Origin: Clostridium sp.
GTDB taxonomy: Bacteria; Bacillota; Clostridia; Clostridiales; Clostridiaceae
Direction of reading: 5' to 3'
DNA length: 64,000 nucleotides
NCBI GenBank assembly: GCA_031292145.1
Contig: JARLHR010000074.1
Coordinates: forward strand, 1 to 64,000
Shown: piece by piece, positions 35,287-42,974 of the stretch
How the letters are laid out: the number at the start of each line of letters is the position of its first letter
How positions within the stretch are numbered: position 1 is the first letter of the stretch
Notes under the pieces: model-generated
Seen by the model: the letters and a program-made list of their open reading frames with translations, nothing else
Told to the model about the DNA's origin: nothing
The model's database searches: none
Made by a program: the position numbers and the translations under genes

Positions 35287-35448
35287 AAGACATATTCAAA
35301 AAAATAACAAGTCAGTATGCTAATCTATTTTGTGTCATACTTCGTTAGTATATTTCCCTAATACATCCGCTATGAGGAAAATATACTTCCTTGTCTGACG
35401 CCAAACATGCATCGCATCTTTGGCTTGTTATTTTCTTTCATATACCTA
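35287..35448 (+). repeat. Palindromic repeat family, long copy 3 (forward, diverged)
   Basis: It begins AAGACATATTCAAAAAAATA and ends TTATTTTCTTTCATATACCT, so one base of the conserved G-G-C end is changed on both sides in a compensating way. Interior core: CCTAATACATCCGCTATGAG. Confidence 0.8.
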
Positions 35449-35491
35449 AAAATACTTTAATTTGACAAATATATTATAAAAGTTTGAATAA

Positions 35492-35520
35492 TTGACGAAA
35501 AGTGATAAAATTAATATAGA
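35492..35520 (+). promoter_or_regulatory. Probable promoter of the DUF5050 lipoprotein gene
   Basis: TTGACG (35492-35497), 17 bases, TATAGA (35515-35520), 43 bases before the start codon. An alternative TTGACA lies at 35462 without a good -10. Confidence 0.45.
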
Positions 35521-35563
35521 AAATTGATTGCAAAATTAAGATATAAGGAAAGATGGTGGGATA

Positions 35564-36628
35564 TTGAAAAAAGTTTTATTGTTATTATCCTTGGCATTCT
35601 GTACAACTTTATTAGGTTGTGGAGCGACGCAAACGACAAGTCAAAATAATCAGAATCAAACTGCAGCTGCTCCTAGACAGATAACTGTAAATAGTAGTAC
35701 TAGTTCTTCTGGAGGAAGCACTACTAATTCTAATTTAGATAAAGAGGCATTTAAGAATGGGTATACAGCTTTTTCGTTAAAAGACTCAGCAATGTATACC
35801 AGCATATTTCAAGTAAATGGAACTTCTATGGTTTTTCCAAATTGGGACGATAATAATAATCTTTCCATAGTGAATGAGCCTTACCCTAAAAATCTAATAA
35901 ATACTTCTAATGTTAGCGATTTTTATAACTACCCAATTAATTCATTGGTAGTTATGAACAATATTGCTTATTTTTCTGATGCTGATAATAATAATAAGTT
36001 ATCTTCAATAGATTTATCAAATAGATCGTATAAACCAAATTTAGCGTTAGGAAAAGTTTCAAATATGATAGGTGTAAATAATGTTGTATATTTTATTGAT
36101 CCAAGTGACGGAAATAAACTCCATGCGTTTGATACAACTAATAATGCAGATACTATTATATCTAATGATAATATTGGAAACTATTTAGTGGATGAAGATA
36201 CTATTTTATATGAAAATAAGAGTGATAAGTCAACTTTATATAAGATAAATACAGATGGTACCCAGAAGCAAAAGCTTTCTGATTTTTCAGTAAACAGCTT
36301 TGCACCTTACTCAGGACAAATATTAGCTATAAATTCTTCAGATAATAATAATCTCTATTCAATAAACTTAACTGATCTATCAACAAAAAGAATAGCAGTA
36401 ATGGATGGAGAAGATATGAAGATTTTTAATGGAACAATATATTTTATCAATGTAACTAATAATAGGCATCTTTCTAAAATGACAGTGAATTTAACTCAGG
36501 CAACTCCAACTGTAAGTTTTAGTGATATTTCTGATTATCAAGTAAATGAATATTATCCAACTACTAACGGTATACTTGCACGAAAAGGGGTTAATGTTGA
36601 CAATGGTTATATGTTCTTATTAACATAA
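35564..36628 (+). CDS. DUF5050-type propeller lipoprotein
   Basis: The 354-residue protein starts at a TTG after GGTGGGA. The signal peptide ends with L-L-G-C (Cys19), so it is a lipoprotein. A Gln/Ser/Thr/Asn-rich spacer (about residues 22-55) leads to repeated blades, each with a similar strand pattern: NNIAYFSDADNNNKLSSIDL, NNVVYFIDPSDGNKLHAFDT, DTILYENKSDKSTLYKINTD and SDNNNLYSINLTDL. This is the DUF5050/beta-propeller pattern found in many clostridial surface proteins. Its binding partner is unknown, and nothing links it to the magnesium genes that follow. Confidence 0.7.
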   Translation: MKKVLLLLSLAFCTTLLGCGATQTTSQNNQNQTAAAPRQITVNSSTSSSGGSTTNSNLDKEAFKNGYTAFSLKDSAMYTSIFQVNGTSMVFPNWDDNNNLSIVNEPYPKNLINTSNVSDFYNYPINSLVVMNNIAYFSDADNNNKLSSIDLSNRSYKPNLALGKVSNMIGVNNVVYFIDPSDGNKLHAFDTTNNADTIISNDNIGNYLVDEDTILYENKSDKSTLYKINTDGTQKQKLSDFSVNSFAPYSGQILAINSSDNNNLYSINLTDLSTKRIAVMDGEDMKIFNGTIYFINVTNNRHLSKMTVNLTQATPTVSFSDISDYQVNEYYPTTNGILARKGVNVDNGYMFLLT

Positions 36629-36703
36629 ATAATATAATTATTGACGTATTATGTCATATAGTGGTAAACTAAATATGCAAAATAAAAAGTTTAAATAAAA
36701 TTT

Positions 36704-36957
36704 TTGTTAGGTGAGGCTCCTATATAGATACATGCTGCTGCCCGGAAACGTCGAGAGACGCCAATGGGTCAACAGGTATTACCGGATTAAGGTTCTACTT
36801 AATGTAGCCGAAAACCATAGGGTTTTCTATGCTATATAGTGCTAAAACTCAACGAGTGAAGAAAATGTTGCGATTGTATTACGGGTATAAGTATGCATAT
36901 TTGCGATGAAACATTATTTATGTTAGTAACCCTTCACTTTAAGTGAGGGGTTTTTTA
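36704..36957 (+). ncRNA. M-box (ykoK) magnesium riboswitch with terminator
   Basis: The aptamer (about 36704-36863) carries the M-box core GTTAGGTGAGGCTCCTATAT, GCTGCTGCCCGGAAACGTC, GAGAGACGCCAATGGGTCAA and the closing GTGCTAAAACTCAACGAGTG. The P1 3' strand GAGTGAAG (about 36854-36861) is complementary to CTTCACTT of the downstream terminator hairpin (36928-36950, followed by six T). Magnesium binding should stabilise P1, free the terminator and shut off the mgtE-domain/NRAMP operon. Confidence 0.95.
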
Positions 36958-36981
36958 TTGTTTTTAAAGGAGGTGTATCCA

Positions 36982-37074
36982 ATGGATGGTGACAGTACGG
37001 ATAAGCGGAATATGTATTTTAATTTAGGTTTAAGTAATACTATTTTTATGGGCGTTGATTGGATGCACTTTTAA
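36982..37074 (+). CDS. 30-aa upstream reading frame between M-box and metal operon
   Basis: A near-ideal ribosome site (AAAGGAGGTG) precedes an ATG at 36982 that opens a 30-codon frame starting MDGDSTDKRNMYFNLGLSNT and ending in a TAA at 37072-37074, 27 bases before the MgtE-domain gene. The initiation signal is better than that of the gene itself. The peptide is acidic at the front and hydrophobic/aromatic at the back. No family is recognised. It may be a leader peptide that adds a second layer of magnesium control, or simply a small membrane-associated protein. Confidence 0.5.
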   Translation: MDGDSTDKRNMYFNLGLSNTIFMGVDWMHF

Positions 37075-37101
37075 TGCCCTAAACTGAAAGGGTGAAAATG
37101 T

Positions 37102-38352
37102 ATGGAAAAAGTAACAAGTTTCTTTTTTAGCAAGATTCTTAATAAAGAAATTTATAATATTTCAGGACAAATAATTGGTAAACTAAAGGATTTTATCATT
37201 GATTTTAGCCAAGAAAATCCGACTGTAATATATATACAAATTAGAAATGGGCGAAAATCTTTTTATGTATCAGCTGAAGCACTCGATATATCAAAAGATG
37301 ATAAGGAAAAATATAATATTAAAATTAACAGTGAAAGTCTTTTAATAAAGCTACCAAATGAAGAAGATATTTTTTTAGTAAGAGACTTTTTAGATAAGCA
37401 AATAGTAGATATAAATGGTAGGAAGGTAGAACGTGTTAATGATGTAAGACTTGGAAATATAAATTCTAAGTGGCAGCTTGTAGCTGTTGATATAGGTACT
37501 AGAGGATTGCTTAGGCGGCTTGGTGTAGAGTATCCGCTCATCGTATTAATGGAAACTTTAAGGTATAAATTGAGAAATAAATTAATTATCTGGGATAATG
37601 TACAGACATTATCAACTGGAGTTAACAATTTACAACTTCATATGCCAGCAAATAAAATTGAAACTTTACATGCAGCAGATATAGCAGATATTATTGAAGA
37701 TCTTGATAGCAAAAGTAGAGATATCTTATTTCATAGTTTAAACAATCAAAAGGCTGCTGAGGTTCTTGAAGAAATTGAAACTGATATTCAAGTAAACTTA
37801 ATAAAGTCCATGTCTGATGAAAAAGCTTCTGATATACTTGAAATTATGCCATCTGATGAAATAGCAGATATTTTAGAAGAAATAGAAGAAGATAGAGCTG
37901 AAAAACTATTGACACATATGGATGAAGAAAGCCAGGATGAAATTAGAGAACTTATGGAGTATGAAAAAGAAACAGTAGGAAGTATTATGTCAAAAGATTT
38001 CCTAACTTTCTTACCTGATGTTACTGTAAATGATGTCTTAATGTGGATTAAATCTAATACACCTGACGAGGATGAAAGTTATTATATATATATTACAAAT
38101 GATAAAAATAATCTTATTGGTGTTGTTTCTATATTTTCACTTATTATGTCTAATAAAAATACTAAACTTTATAACATAATGACTAGTAGACCTAAGAGCT
38201 TAAGAGATACTGATGAAATTGAGGATGCTATTGCCTTGATGCAGAAATATAATCTTGTTTGCATACCTGTTATGGATGAAGATAATAATTTGGTTGGCGT
38301 AGTATCAATAAACGATAGTATTCATGAGTATAAACTGTTAAGAGGGGTGTAA
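37102..38352 (+). CDS. MgtE regulatory-domain protein lacking the channel (magnesium sensor subunit)
   Basis: The 416-residue cytoplasmic protein has PRC-barrel-like segments at the N-terminus (LNKEIYNISGQIIGKLKDFI and the second half DINGRKVERVNDVRL), an MgtE_N superhelix (about residues 190-295: HAADIADIIEDLDSKSRDIL, MPSDEIADILEEIEEDRAEK) and a CBS pair (about 295-416). Full MgtE continues into five transmembrane helices; here the gene stops after the second CBS domain. One base later begins an NRAMP-family transporter. Such MgtE-domain/NRAMP gene pairs are known in Clostridium as NRAMP-related magnesium transport systems. The acidic domains should sense Mg2+ and gate the partner. The M-box riboswitch lies upstream. 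Confidence 0.88.
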   Translation: MEKVTSFFFSKILNKEIYNISGQIIGKLKDFIIDFSQENPTVIYIQIRNGRKSFYVSAEALDISKDDKEKYNIKINSESLLIKLPNEEDIFLVRDFLDKQIVDINGRKVERVNDVRLGNINSKWQLVAVDIGTRGLLRRLGVEYPLIVLMETLRYKLRNKLIIWDNVQTLSTGVNNLQLHMPANKIETLHAADIADIIEDLDSKSRDILFHSLNNQKAAEVLEEIETDIQVNLIKSMSDEKASDILEIMPSDEIADILEEIEEDRAEKLLTHMDEESQDEIRELMEYEKETVGSIMSKDFLTFLPDVTVNDVLMWIKSNTPDEDESYYIYITNDKNNLIGVVSIFSLIMSNKNTKLYNIMTSRPKSLRDTDEIEDAIALMQKYNLVCIPVMDEDNNLVGVVSINDSIHEYKLLRGV

Positions 38353-38353
38353 T

Positions 38354-39595
38354 ATGAAAAAGTTATTAGCAAATAAATACAAAAAGATGCTTTTTGTTAT
38401 GACTATTATTGGTCCAGGACTAATTACTGTAAATGCTGGTAATGATGCTGGCGGCATTACAACATATGCTTCAGTTGGTGCTTCATATGGATATAAAATG
38501 TTATGGGGATTACTTTTAATTACATTTAGCCTTGCAGTAATACAGGAAATGAATGCGAGAATGGCAGTAGTAACTGGCAAGGGATTGTCTGATTTGATTC
38601 GAGAAAAGTTTGGAGTTAAGCTTACTTTTTTTGCAATGACTATTCTTTTAATTGCAAATATGGGGGTTGTTTTTGGAGATTTTGCGGGTATTGCAGCAAG
38701 TTTAGAACTTTTTAATATAAGCAAGTTTATATCAATACCTATTGTTTCTATAGCAATTTGGTTTCTTGTTACTAAAGGATCTTATAAGAAGGTAGAAAAT
38801 ATTTTCTTATTATTTACATTTGTATTTTTTACTTATATTATTTCAGCATTTTTAAGTAAACCAGATTGGGGGAATGTGTTTAAATCAATGGCTACGCCTA
38901 CTATGGAATTAAATTCAGATTTTCTTCTTACATTCATAGGAATGATTGGAACAACAATTACTCCATACATGCAGTTTTATCTACAATCATCAATAGTAGA
39001 TAAAAAACTAAGTATATCTGATTACAAATATGAAAAACTTGATGTTTATTTGGGTTCATTTTGGGGAAATGCAGTATCATTTTTTATAATTGTTTGTACA
39101 GCCGCAACACTTTATAAAGCTGGTATAACTATAAATGCAGCAGAAGAAGCTGCAATGGCTTTAGAACCACTAGCTGGACGCTGGGCATTTATACTTTTTG
39201 GAGCTGGATTGTTTGGAGCATCAGTACTTGCCACAGCTGTTATTCCACTTTCAACTTCTTATGCAATATGTGAAGCCTTTGGATGGGAGAGTGGTGTTGA
39301 CAATGACTATAAGGATGCACCAGCCTTCTTTGGAATATATACTGGTATAATTTTATTAGGAGCAGTATTCATACTTATACCAGGAATATCACTTATTCAA
39401 ATTATACTTGTAACTCAAGAAATAGCTGGAATATTATCTCCTATTATACTAACCTTCATGATAATATTAATAAATGACAAACGTATAATGGGCGAATATA
39501 TTAATAACAAAACTCAAAATATTATATCTTGGGCGACAGTTATATTTATTATAATTTTATCTGTAATTTTGTTTATATCACCGCTTATCACGTAA
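38354..39595 (+). CDS. NRAMP-related magnesium transporter (NRMT type)
   Basis: The 413-residue, eleven-helix protein has the SLC11/NRAMP fold but altered metal motifs. Where manganese NRAMPs have D-P-G-N in helix 1, this has N-A-G-N-D-A-G-G (about residues 22-29). Where they have M-P-H in helix 6, it has T-P-Y-M-Q (about 201-205). Loss of the methionine that selects soft transition metals is the hallmark of NRAMP-related magnesium transporters. The start overlaps the end of the MgtE-domain gene closely (one base between stop and ATG), and the M-box controls both. The canonical MntH at 42975-44282 in the same window gives a direct comparison. Confidence 0.88.
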   Translation: MKKLLANKYKKMLFVMTIIGPGLITVNAGNDAGGITTYASVGASYGYKMLWGLLLITFSLAVIQEMNARMAVVTGKGLSDLIREKFGVKLTFFAMTILLIANMGVVFGDFAGIAASLELFNISKFISIPIVSIAIWFLVTKGSYKKVENIFLLFTFVFFTYIISAFLSKPDWGNVFKSMATPTMELNSDFLLTFIGMIGTTITPYMQFYLQSSIVDKKLSISDYKYEKLDVYLGSFWGNAVSFFIIVCTAATLYKAGITINAAEEAAMALEPLAGRWAFILFGAGLFGASVLATAVIPLSTSYAICEAFGWESGVDNDYKDAPAFFGIYTGIILLGAVFILIPGISLIQIILVTQEIAGILSPIILTFMIILINDKRIMGEYINNKTQNIISWATVIFIIILSVILFISPLIT

Positions 39596-39596
39596 T

Positions 39597-39658
39597 TAGG
39601 CACAATCAAAAAATAGTAGACCAGAATGCTGGGCTACTATTTTTTTGATTGTGCCTTA
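39597..39658. repeat. Palindromic repeat family, short copy B
   Basis: TTAGGCACAATCAAAAAATA and TATTTTTTTGATTGTGCCTTA flank GTAGACCAGAATGCTGGGCTAC, giving an almost perfect hairpin directly after the NRAMP stop codon. It could also serve as its terminator. Confidence 0.85.
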
Positions 39659-39662
39659 ATAT

Positions 39663-39839
39663 ATAAATGAAGTGCTTTTAATCGTTATTTATGAAAAAGT
39701 AAGCATAATAGAAAAAATAAATCCACAGGCGAAAATAATTGGAGAAGTTTTAAATAAAATAGATTTTAGTGAAATAATAAATTTTGAGAAAAATATAAGA
39801 ATATGTGAAGAAAATGAAATCATAGTTGATGAAAAATAA
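39663..39839 (+). pseudogene. Relic of a CobW/COG0523-type GTPase C-terminus
   Basis: The frame from 39663 to the TAA at 39837-39839 encodes about 58 residues without a start codon or ribosome site, including EKVSIIEKINPQAKIIGEVL and KIDFSEIINFEKN. The I-x-x-I-N-P-x-A-x-I-I-x-x-x-x-x-x-I-D pattern is the stretch after the NKxD motif in CobW-type GTPases. It directly abuts the short repeat at 39597-39658 and precedes a gene whose N-terminus is a CobW-like domain. I read it as the tail of a former intact GTPase gene. The 272 bases that follow, to 40111, show nothing else. Confidence 0.5.
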
Positions 39840-40111
39840 TCATATAATAATCTAACTAATGTAAGTAATAGGAATCAAATAACCAAAAATTATTTGATTC
39901 AGAAGAAAAAGAAAAGCATCTTCACAATTATAAGTTAACTGGCAAAAATAATTTAAGAAAGTGCATTCAATTTCATTATGTATCTGGAAAACTTGCAATA
40001 AGTGATATGAGTTAATAAAAAATGGTATATATGCGAATTAATGAAAGTAACATAAATAAAAATAAGTTAAATTACTTTATAAATAATCTAATGGGTATTT
40101 AGGGGTGAAAT

Positions 40112-41725
40112 ATGAGTATAAAAGTAGAAATAGTTATAGGATTTCTTGGATTTGGGAAAACAAGGTTTATAAATTCTATGTTACAAAGTGAAGAATTACA
40201 AAATGAAATTATTGTAGTTATTCAAGATGAGTTTGGAAAATGTGAAATAATTGATAACTTAAATAATCAAAAACAACAAAGCCAAATTATAGTAATAAAA
40301 AATGAGGAGGATAAAGAAATCAATGCAGATTATATAAAAAAAATTATAAAGGAATATATTCCGGACAGAATTTTTATTGAAGTAAATGGTATGAAAAATT
40401 CTACTAATATTATTAATATATTTAATGAGAAAGGTATAAAAAAATTATGTGAAATTGATGATATAATAAGTGTAATTGATGTAATAAAATTCCCCATGTA
40501 TTTTAGAAATATGAAAAGTATGGTTAGCACTCATATTTTCAATAGTGAAACCATAATATTAAATAATGTAGATGCATTAAAAAAGAAGGGATTTTCAAGG
40601 TTACAAAAAGAAATTAAAAGTATTAATGAAACAGCTAATATACTTAAACACGTTAATATAATAAATAAACGAGAACCAAATGAAGATGAGTATGTTGAGA
40701 TAAAGAAGAATAATTATTTTGTTTTAAAAACTTTGCTCAATTTTACTTTTTTTATATTTATATTTATCTACCTAATTACAATGACAACATTGGATAATAA
40801 CGTGTATAGTGAATTCTTAGATAAATTCAAAAAATTTTATAATGTATTTATAAGTATATTGATTCAAGGTTTTCCTTTCATTCTTATTGGAAGTTTTGTA
40901 TCAGCAATAATTCAAATTTGTATATCAAAAGATAAGCTCATCAAAATATTTCCAAAGAATATTTTTTTATCATGTATAGTTGCAGCCTTTGCAGGATTAT
41001 TATTTCCTATATGTGATTGTGGGACTATCCCCGTTGTTAGAGGACTGATGAAAAAGAAAGTACCTATGGCTGCTGGAGTTACATTTATGTTAGCAGCGCC
41101 AATAGTAAATCCAATAGCGATTGTCTCAACTATATATGCTTTTCAAGGAATGAAATCTGTAGTAATTTATAGGGTAATTGCAGGTATAATAATTGCAATT
41201 TCAGTAGGACTTATTATGCAATTTTGTACAAAGAAAGATGAAGATATTTTAAACAGTAGTGAAGAAATAGGCGAATGTGATTGTGGATTTTGCAATGATG
41301 ACTATGGGGATAACAAAAGTAAATTAAAAAAGGTAAGAGCTGTATTTGTTCATGCAGGAGATGAATTTTTTAATGTAGGAAAATTTATGATTCTAGGAAC
41401 ATTTTTATCTAGCATTTTTCAAAATGTAGTATCATTAAATAATAATATGTATATTTCAAATGATAATAGGATTTCACTTTTGATTATGATAGCATTGGCT
41501 TTTTTACTTTCAGTATGTTCAACATCAGATGCTTTTATTGCTAAGAGTTTTTTAAAGCAATTTTCAATAAATTCTGTAATGGGATTTCTAGTAGTTGGAC
41601 CTATGTTAGATGTTAAGAATACAATTATGCTTTTTGGCAGTTTTAAAAAGAAATTTGTATTAAAGTTAATACTTATTATTCTTGTAGTATCGTTTGGAGT
41701 TTTGATTAATTGTAAATTATCGTAG
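40112..41725 (+). CDS. CobW-like GTPase domain fused to a COG0701 permease
   Basis: The 537-residue protein has two parts. Residues 1-190 resemble a CobW/COG0523 G3E GTPase: Walker A G-F-L-G-F-G-K-T (10-17), QDEFGKCEIID, F-I-E-V-N-G-M in place of the usual I-E-T-S-G, and N-N-V-D in place of N-K-x-D. The C-x-C-C metal motif of the family is absent. Residues about 195-537 are an eight-helix COG0701/DUF318 permease with FPICDCGTIPVVRGLMKKKV, AAPIVNPIAI and V-C-S-T-S-D-A-F, and a Cys-rich central loop (CDCGFC). The next gene encodes its usual partner, a DUF1980 protein. CobW proteins insert or deliver metals, so energised metal handling is suggested, but the substrate is unknown. GGGGTG precedes the ATG. 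Confidence 0.8.
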   Translation: MSIKVEIVIGFLGFGKTRFINSMLQSEELQNEIIVVIQDEFGKCEIIDNLNNQKQQSQIIVIKNEEDKEINADYIKKIIKEYIPDRIFIEVNGMKNSTNIINIFNEKGIKKLCEIDDIISVIDVIKFPMYFRNMKSMVSTHIFNSETIILNNVDALKKKGFSRLQKEIKSINETANILKHVNIINKREPNEDEYVEIKKNNYFVLKTLLNFTFFIFIFIYLITMTTLDNNVYSEFLDKFKKFYNVFISILIQGFPFILIGSFVSAIIQICISKDKLIKIFPKNIFLSCIVAAFAGLLFPICDCGTIPVVRGLMKKKVPMAAGVTFMLAAPIVNPIAIVSTIYAFQGMKSVVIYRVIAGIIIAISVGLIMQFCTKKDEDILNSSEEIGECDCGFCNDDYGDNKSKLKKVRAVFVHAGDEFFNVGKFMILGTFLSSIFQNVVSLNNNMYISNDNRISLLIMIALAFLLSVCSTSDAFIAKSFLKQFSINSVMGFLVVGPMLDVKNTIMLFGSFKKKFVLKLILIILVVSFGVLINCKLS

Positions 41726-41811
41726 GAATACTCAAAAATAACAGAATAATATGGTTTGTATACCATTTAGTTATTTTTCAATACTTTAAGATTGATTGAA
41801 AGAGGTAGTAT

Positions 41812-42669
41812 ATGAAAAAATTAAATTTAGACACTATTGTAAAGATATTAATATTACTTGGCTTTTCATTATTTTATTTTAGAATTATTATAAATAATGA
41901 AATATTGATGTATGTACATCCAAGAATTGTTCCATTTGTAGTTTTAGGAATGATAGCTATGTTTGTAATTGCATTATTTTTAATTAAAGATAGCTTTCAT
42001 AATAAAAAGAAAAAATTTAAGTTTAAGAACTATGTAATTTTTATAATTCCACTAATTATGATATTTTTTATGCAAAGTACTAATGCAAATTCTGCAATCA
42101 AAACTAGTGATATAAACACTAGTTCCAATATTACATCAAATAATAATTTGGGTAATAGTTCAAATGATACTTCAAATAATACTTCTAATCAAGGTAACAA
42201 TATAAACAATAAATTAACTTCTGCTAACTCCACATTCGAGATATATGGTGGAAAAACTGAAAGTGATGGGCAGGGTACAGTTGACAAAAAAGAACTAGAT
42301 ATAAAAAATAATGTTATAGAGGTAGATGCTAAAAATTTTGTAGTTTCCCTTGATGAGATTCTAGGAAACCCAGATAAATATGACGGAAAAGAAATAGAGA
42401 TAACAGGATTTGTATATAAAGATAAAGACTTAAAAGAAAATGAATATATAATAGGAAGATTTATGATGATCTGCTGTGCAGCTGATATGCAGATTGCTGG
42501 AATCAGATGCGATAGTAATAATTTAGAATCTTATGATAGTGACACTTGGATAAAAATAAAAGGAAAAATTAAGAAGGATACTTTTGAAGGTGAGGTAGAT
42601 CCTCTTATAGTAGTTGAACATGTAGAAAAAGATCTTAATCCAGATACTTCATATGTATATCCTTTTTAA
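41812..42669 (+). CDS. DUF1980/TIGR03943 membrane protein (YcgQ-like), permease partner
   Basis: The 285-residue protein has two N-terminal helices with a short loop (about 10-30 and 40-62) and a third near 75-92. An Asn/Ser/Thr-rich linker (about 95-145) is followed by a C-terminal OB-like domain: YDGKEIEITGFVYKDKDLKE, the family motif R-F-M-M-I-C-C-A-A-D and WIKIKGKI. The C-C-x-A-D motif is conserved in COG3689. This family nearly always accompanies a COG0701 permease, as here, 86 bases downstream, separated by a small AAAATAAC/GTTATTTT hairpin. Together they probably form a two-part transport system. AAAGAGGTAG precedes the ATG. Confidence 0.85.
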   Translation: MKKLNLDTIVKILILLGFSLFYFRIIINNEILMYVHPRIVPFVVLGMIAMFVIALFLIKDSFHNKKKKFKFKNYVIFIIPLIMIFFMQSTNANSAIKTSDINTSSNITSNNNLGNSSNDTSNNTSNQGNNINNKLTSANSTFEIYGGKTESDGQGTVDKKELDIKNNVIEVDAKNFVVSLDEILGNPDKYDGKEIEITGFVYKDKDLKENEYIIGRFMMICCAADMQIAGIRCDSNNLESYDSDTWIKIKGKIKKDTFEGEVDPLIVVEHVEKDLNPDTSYVYPF

Positions 42670-42769
42670 AAAGTATTAAAAAAATGATAAATGTCAATTA
42701 ATGCTATGTGCTTTTGTAAGTAAATTTAATAGTCTAGAGTTTATCTCAAAATGATGGTAATTCAAATAT

Positions 42770-42813
42770 AAAAGGGATGTATATCCAGACTAATTAGGAT
42801 ATGCTTCTCTTTT
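42770..42813 (+). terminator. Intrinsic terminator-like hairpin after DUF1980 gene
   Basis: AAAAGGGATGTATATCC pairs with GGATATGCTTCTCTTTT with two mismatches and a 10-base loop, followed by TTTAATA. Confidence 0.55.
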
Positions 42814-42821
42814 AATAATGT

Positions 42822-42884
42822 TAAGGCACAATCAGAAAAATAATAGGCCAGTATTCTTGTCTATTATTTTCCTTAATGTGTGCC
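42822..42884. repeat. Palindromic repeat family, short copy C
   Basis: TTAAGGCACAATCAGAAAAA and CTATTATTTTCCTTAATGTG flank AATAGGCCAGTATTCTTGT. The right end has diverged (TGTGTGCCC). Confidence 0.8.
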
Positions 42885-42974
42885 CAAAATAAACATCAAA
42901 AGAGTCTTTATTTCTAAAATTAATAAATTTAAATATAAAATGGTACGTATTTATGTCTTTAAGATAATATAATA

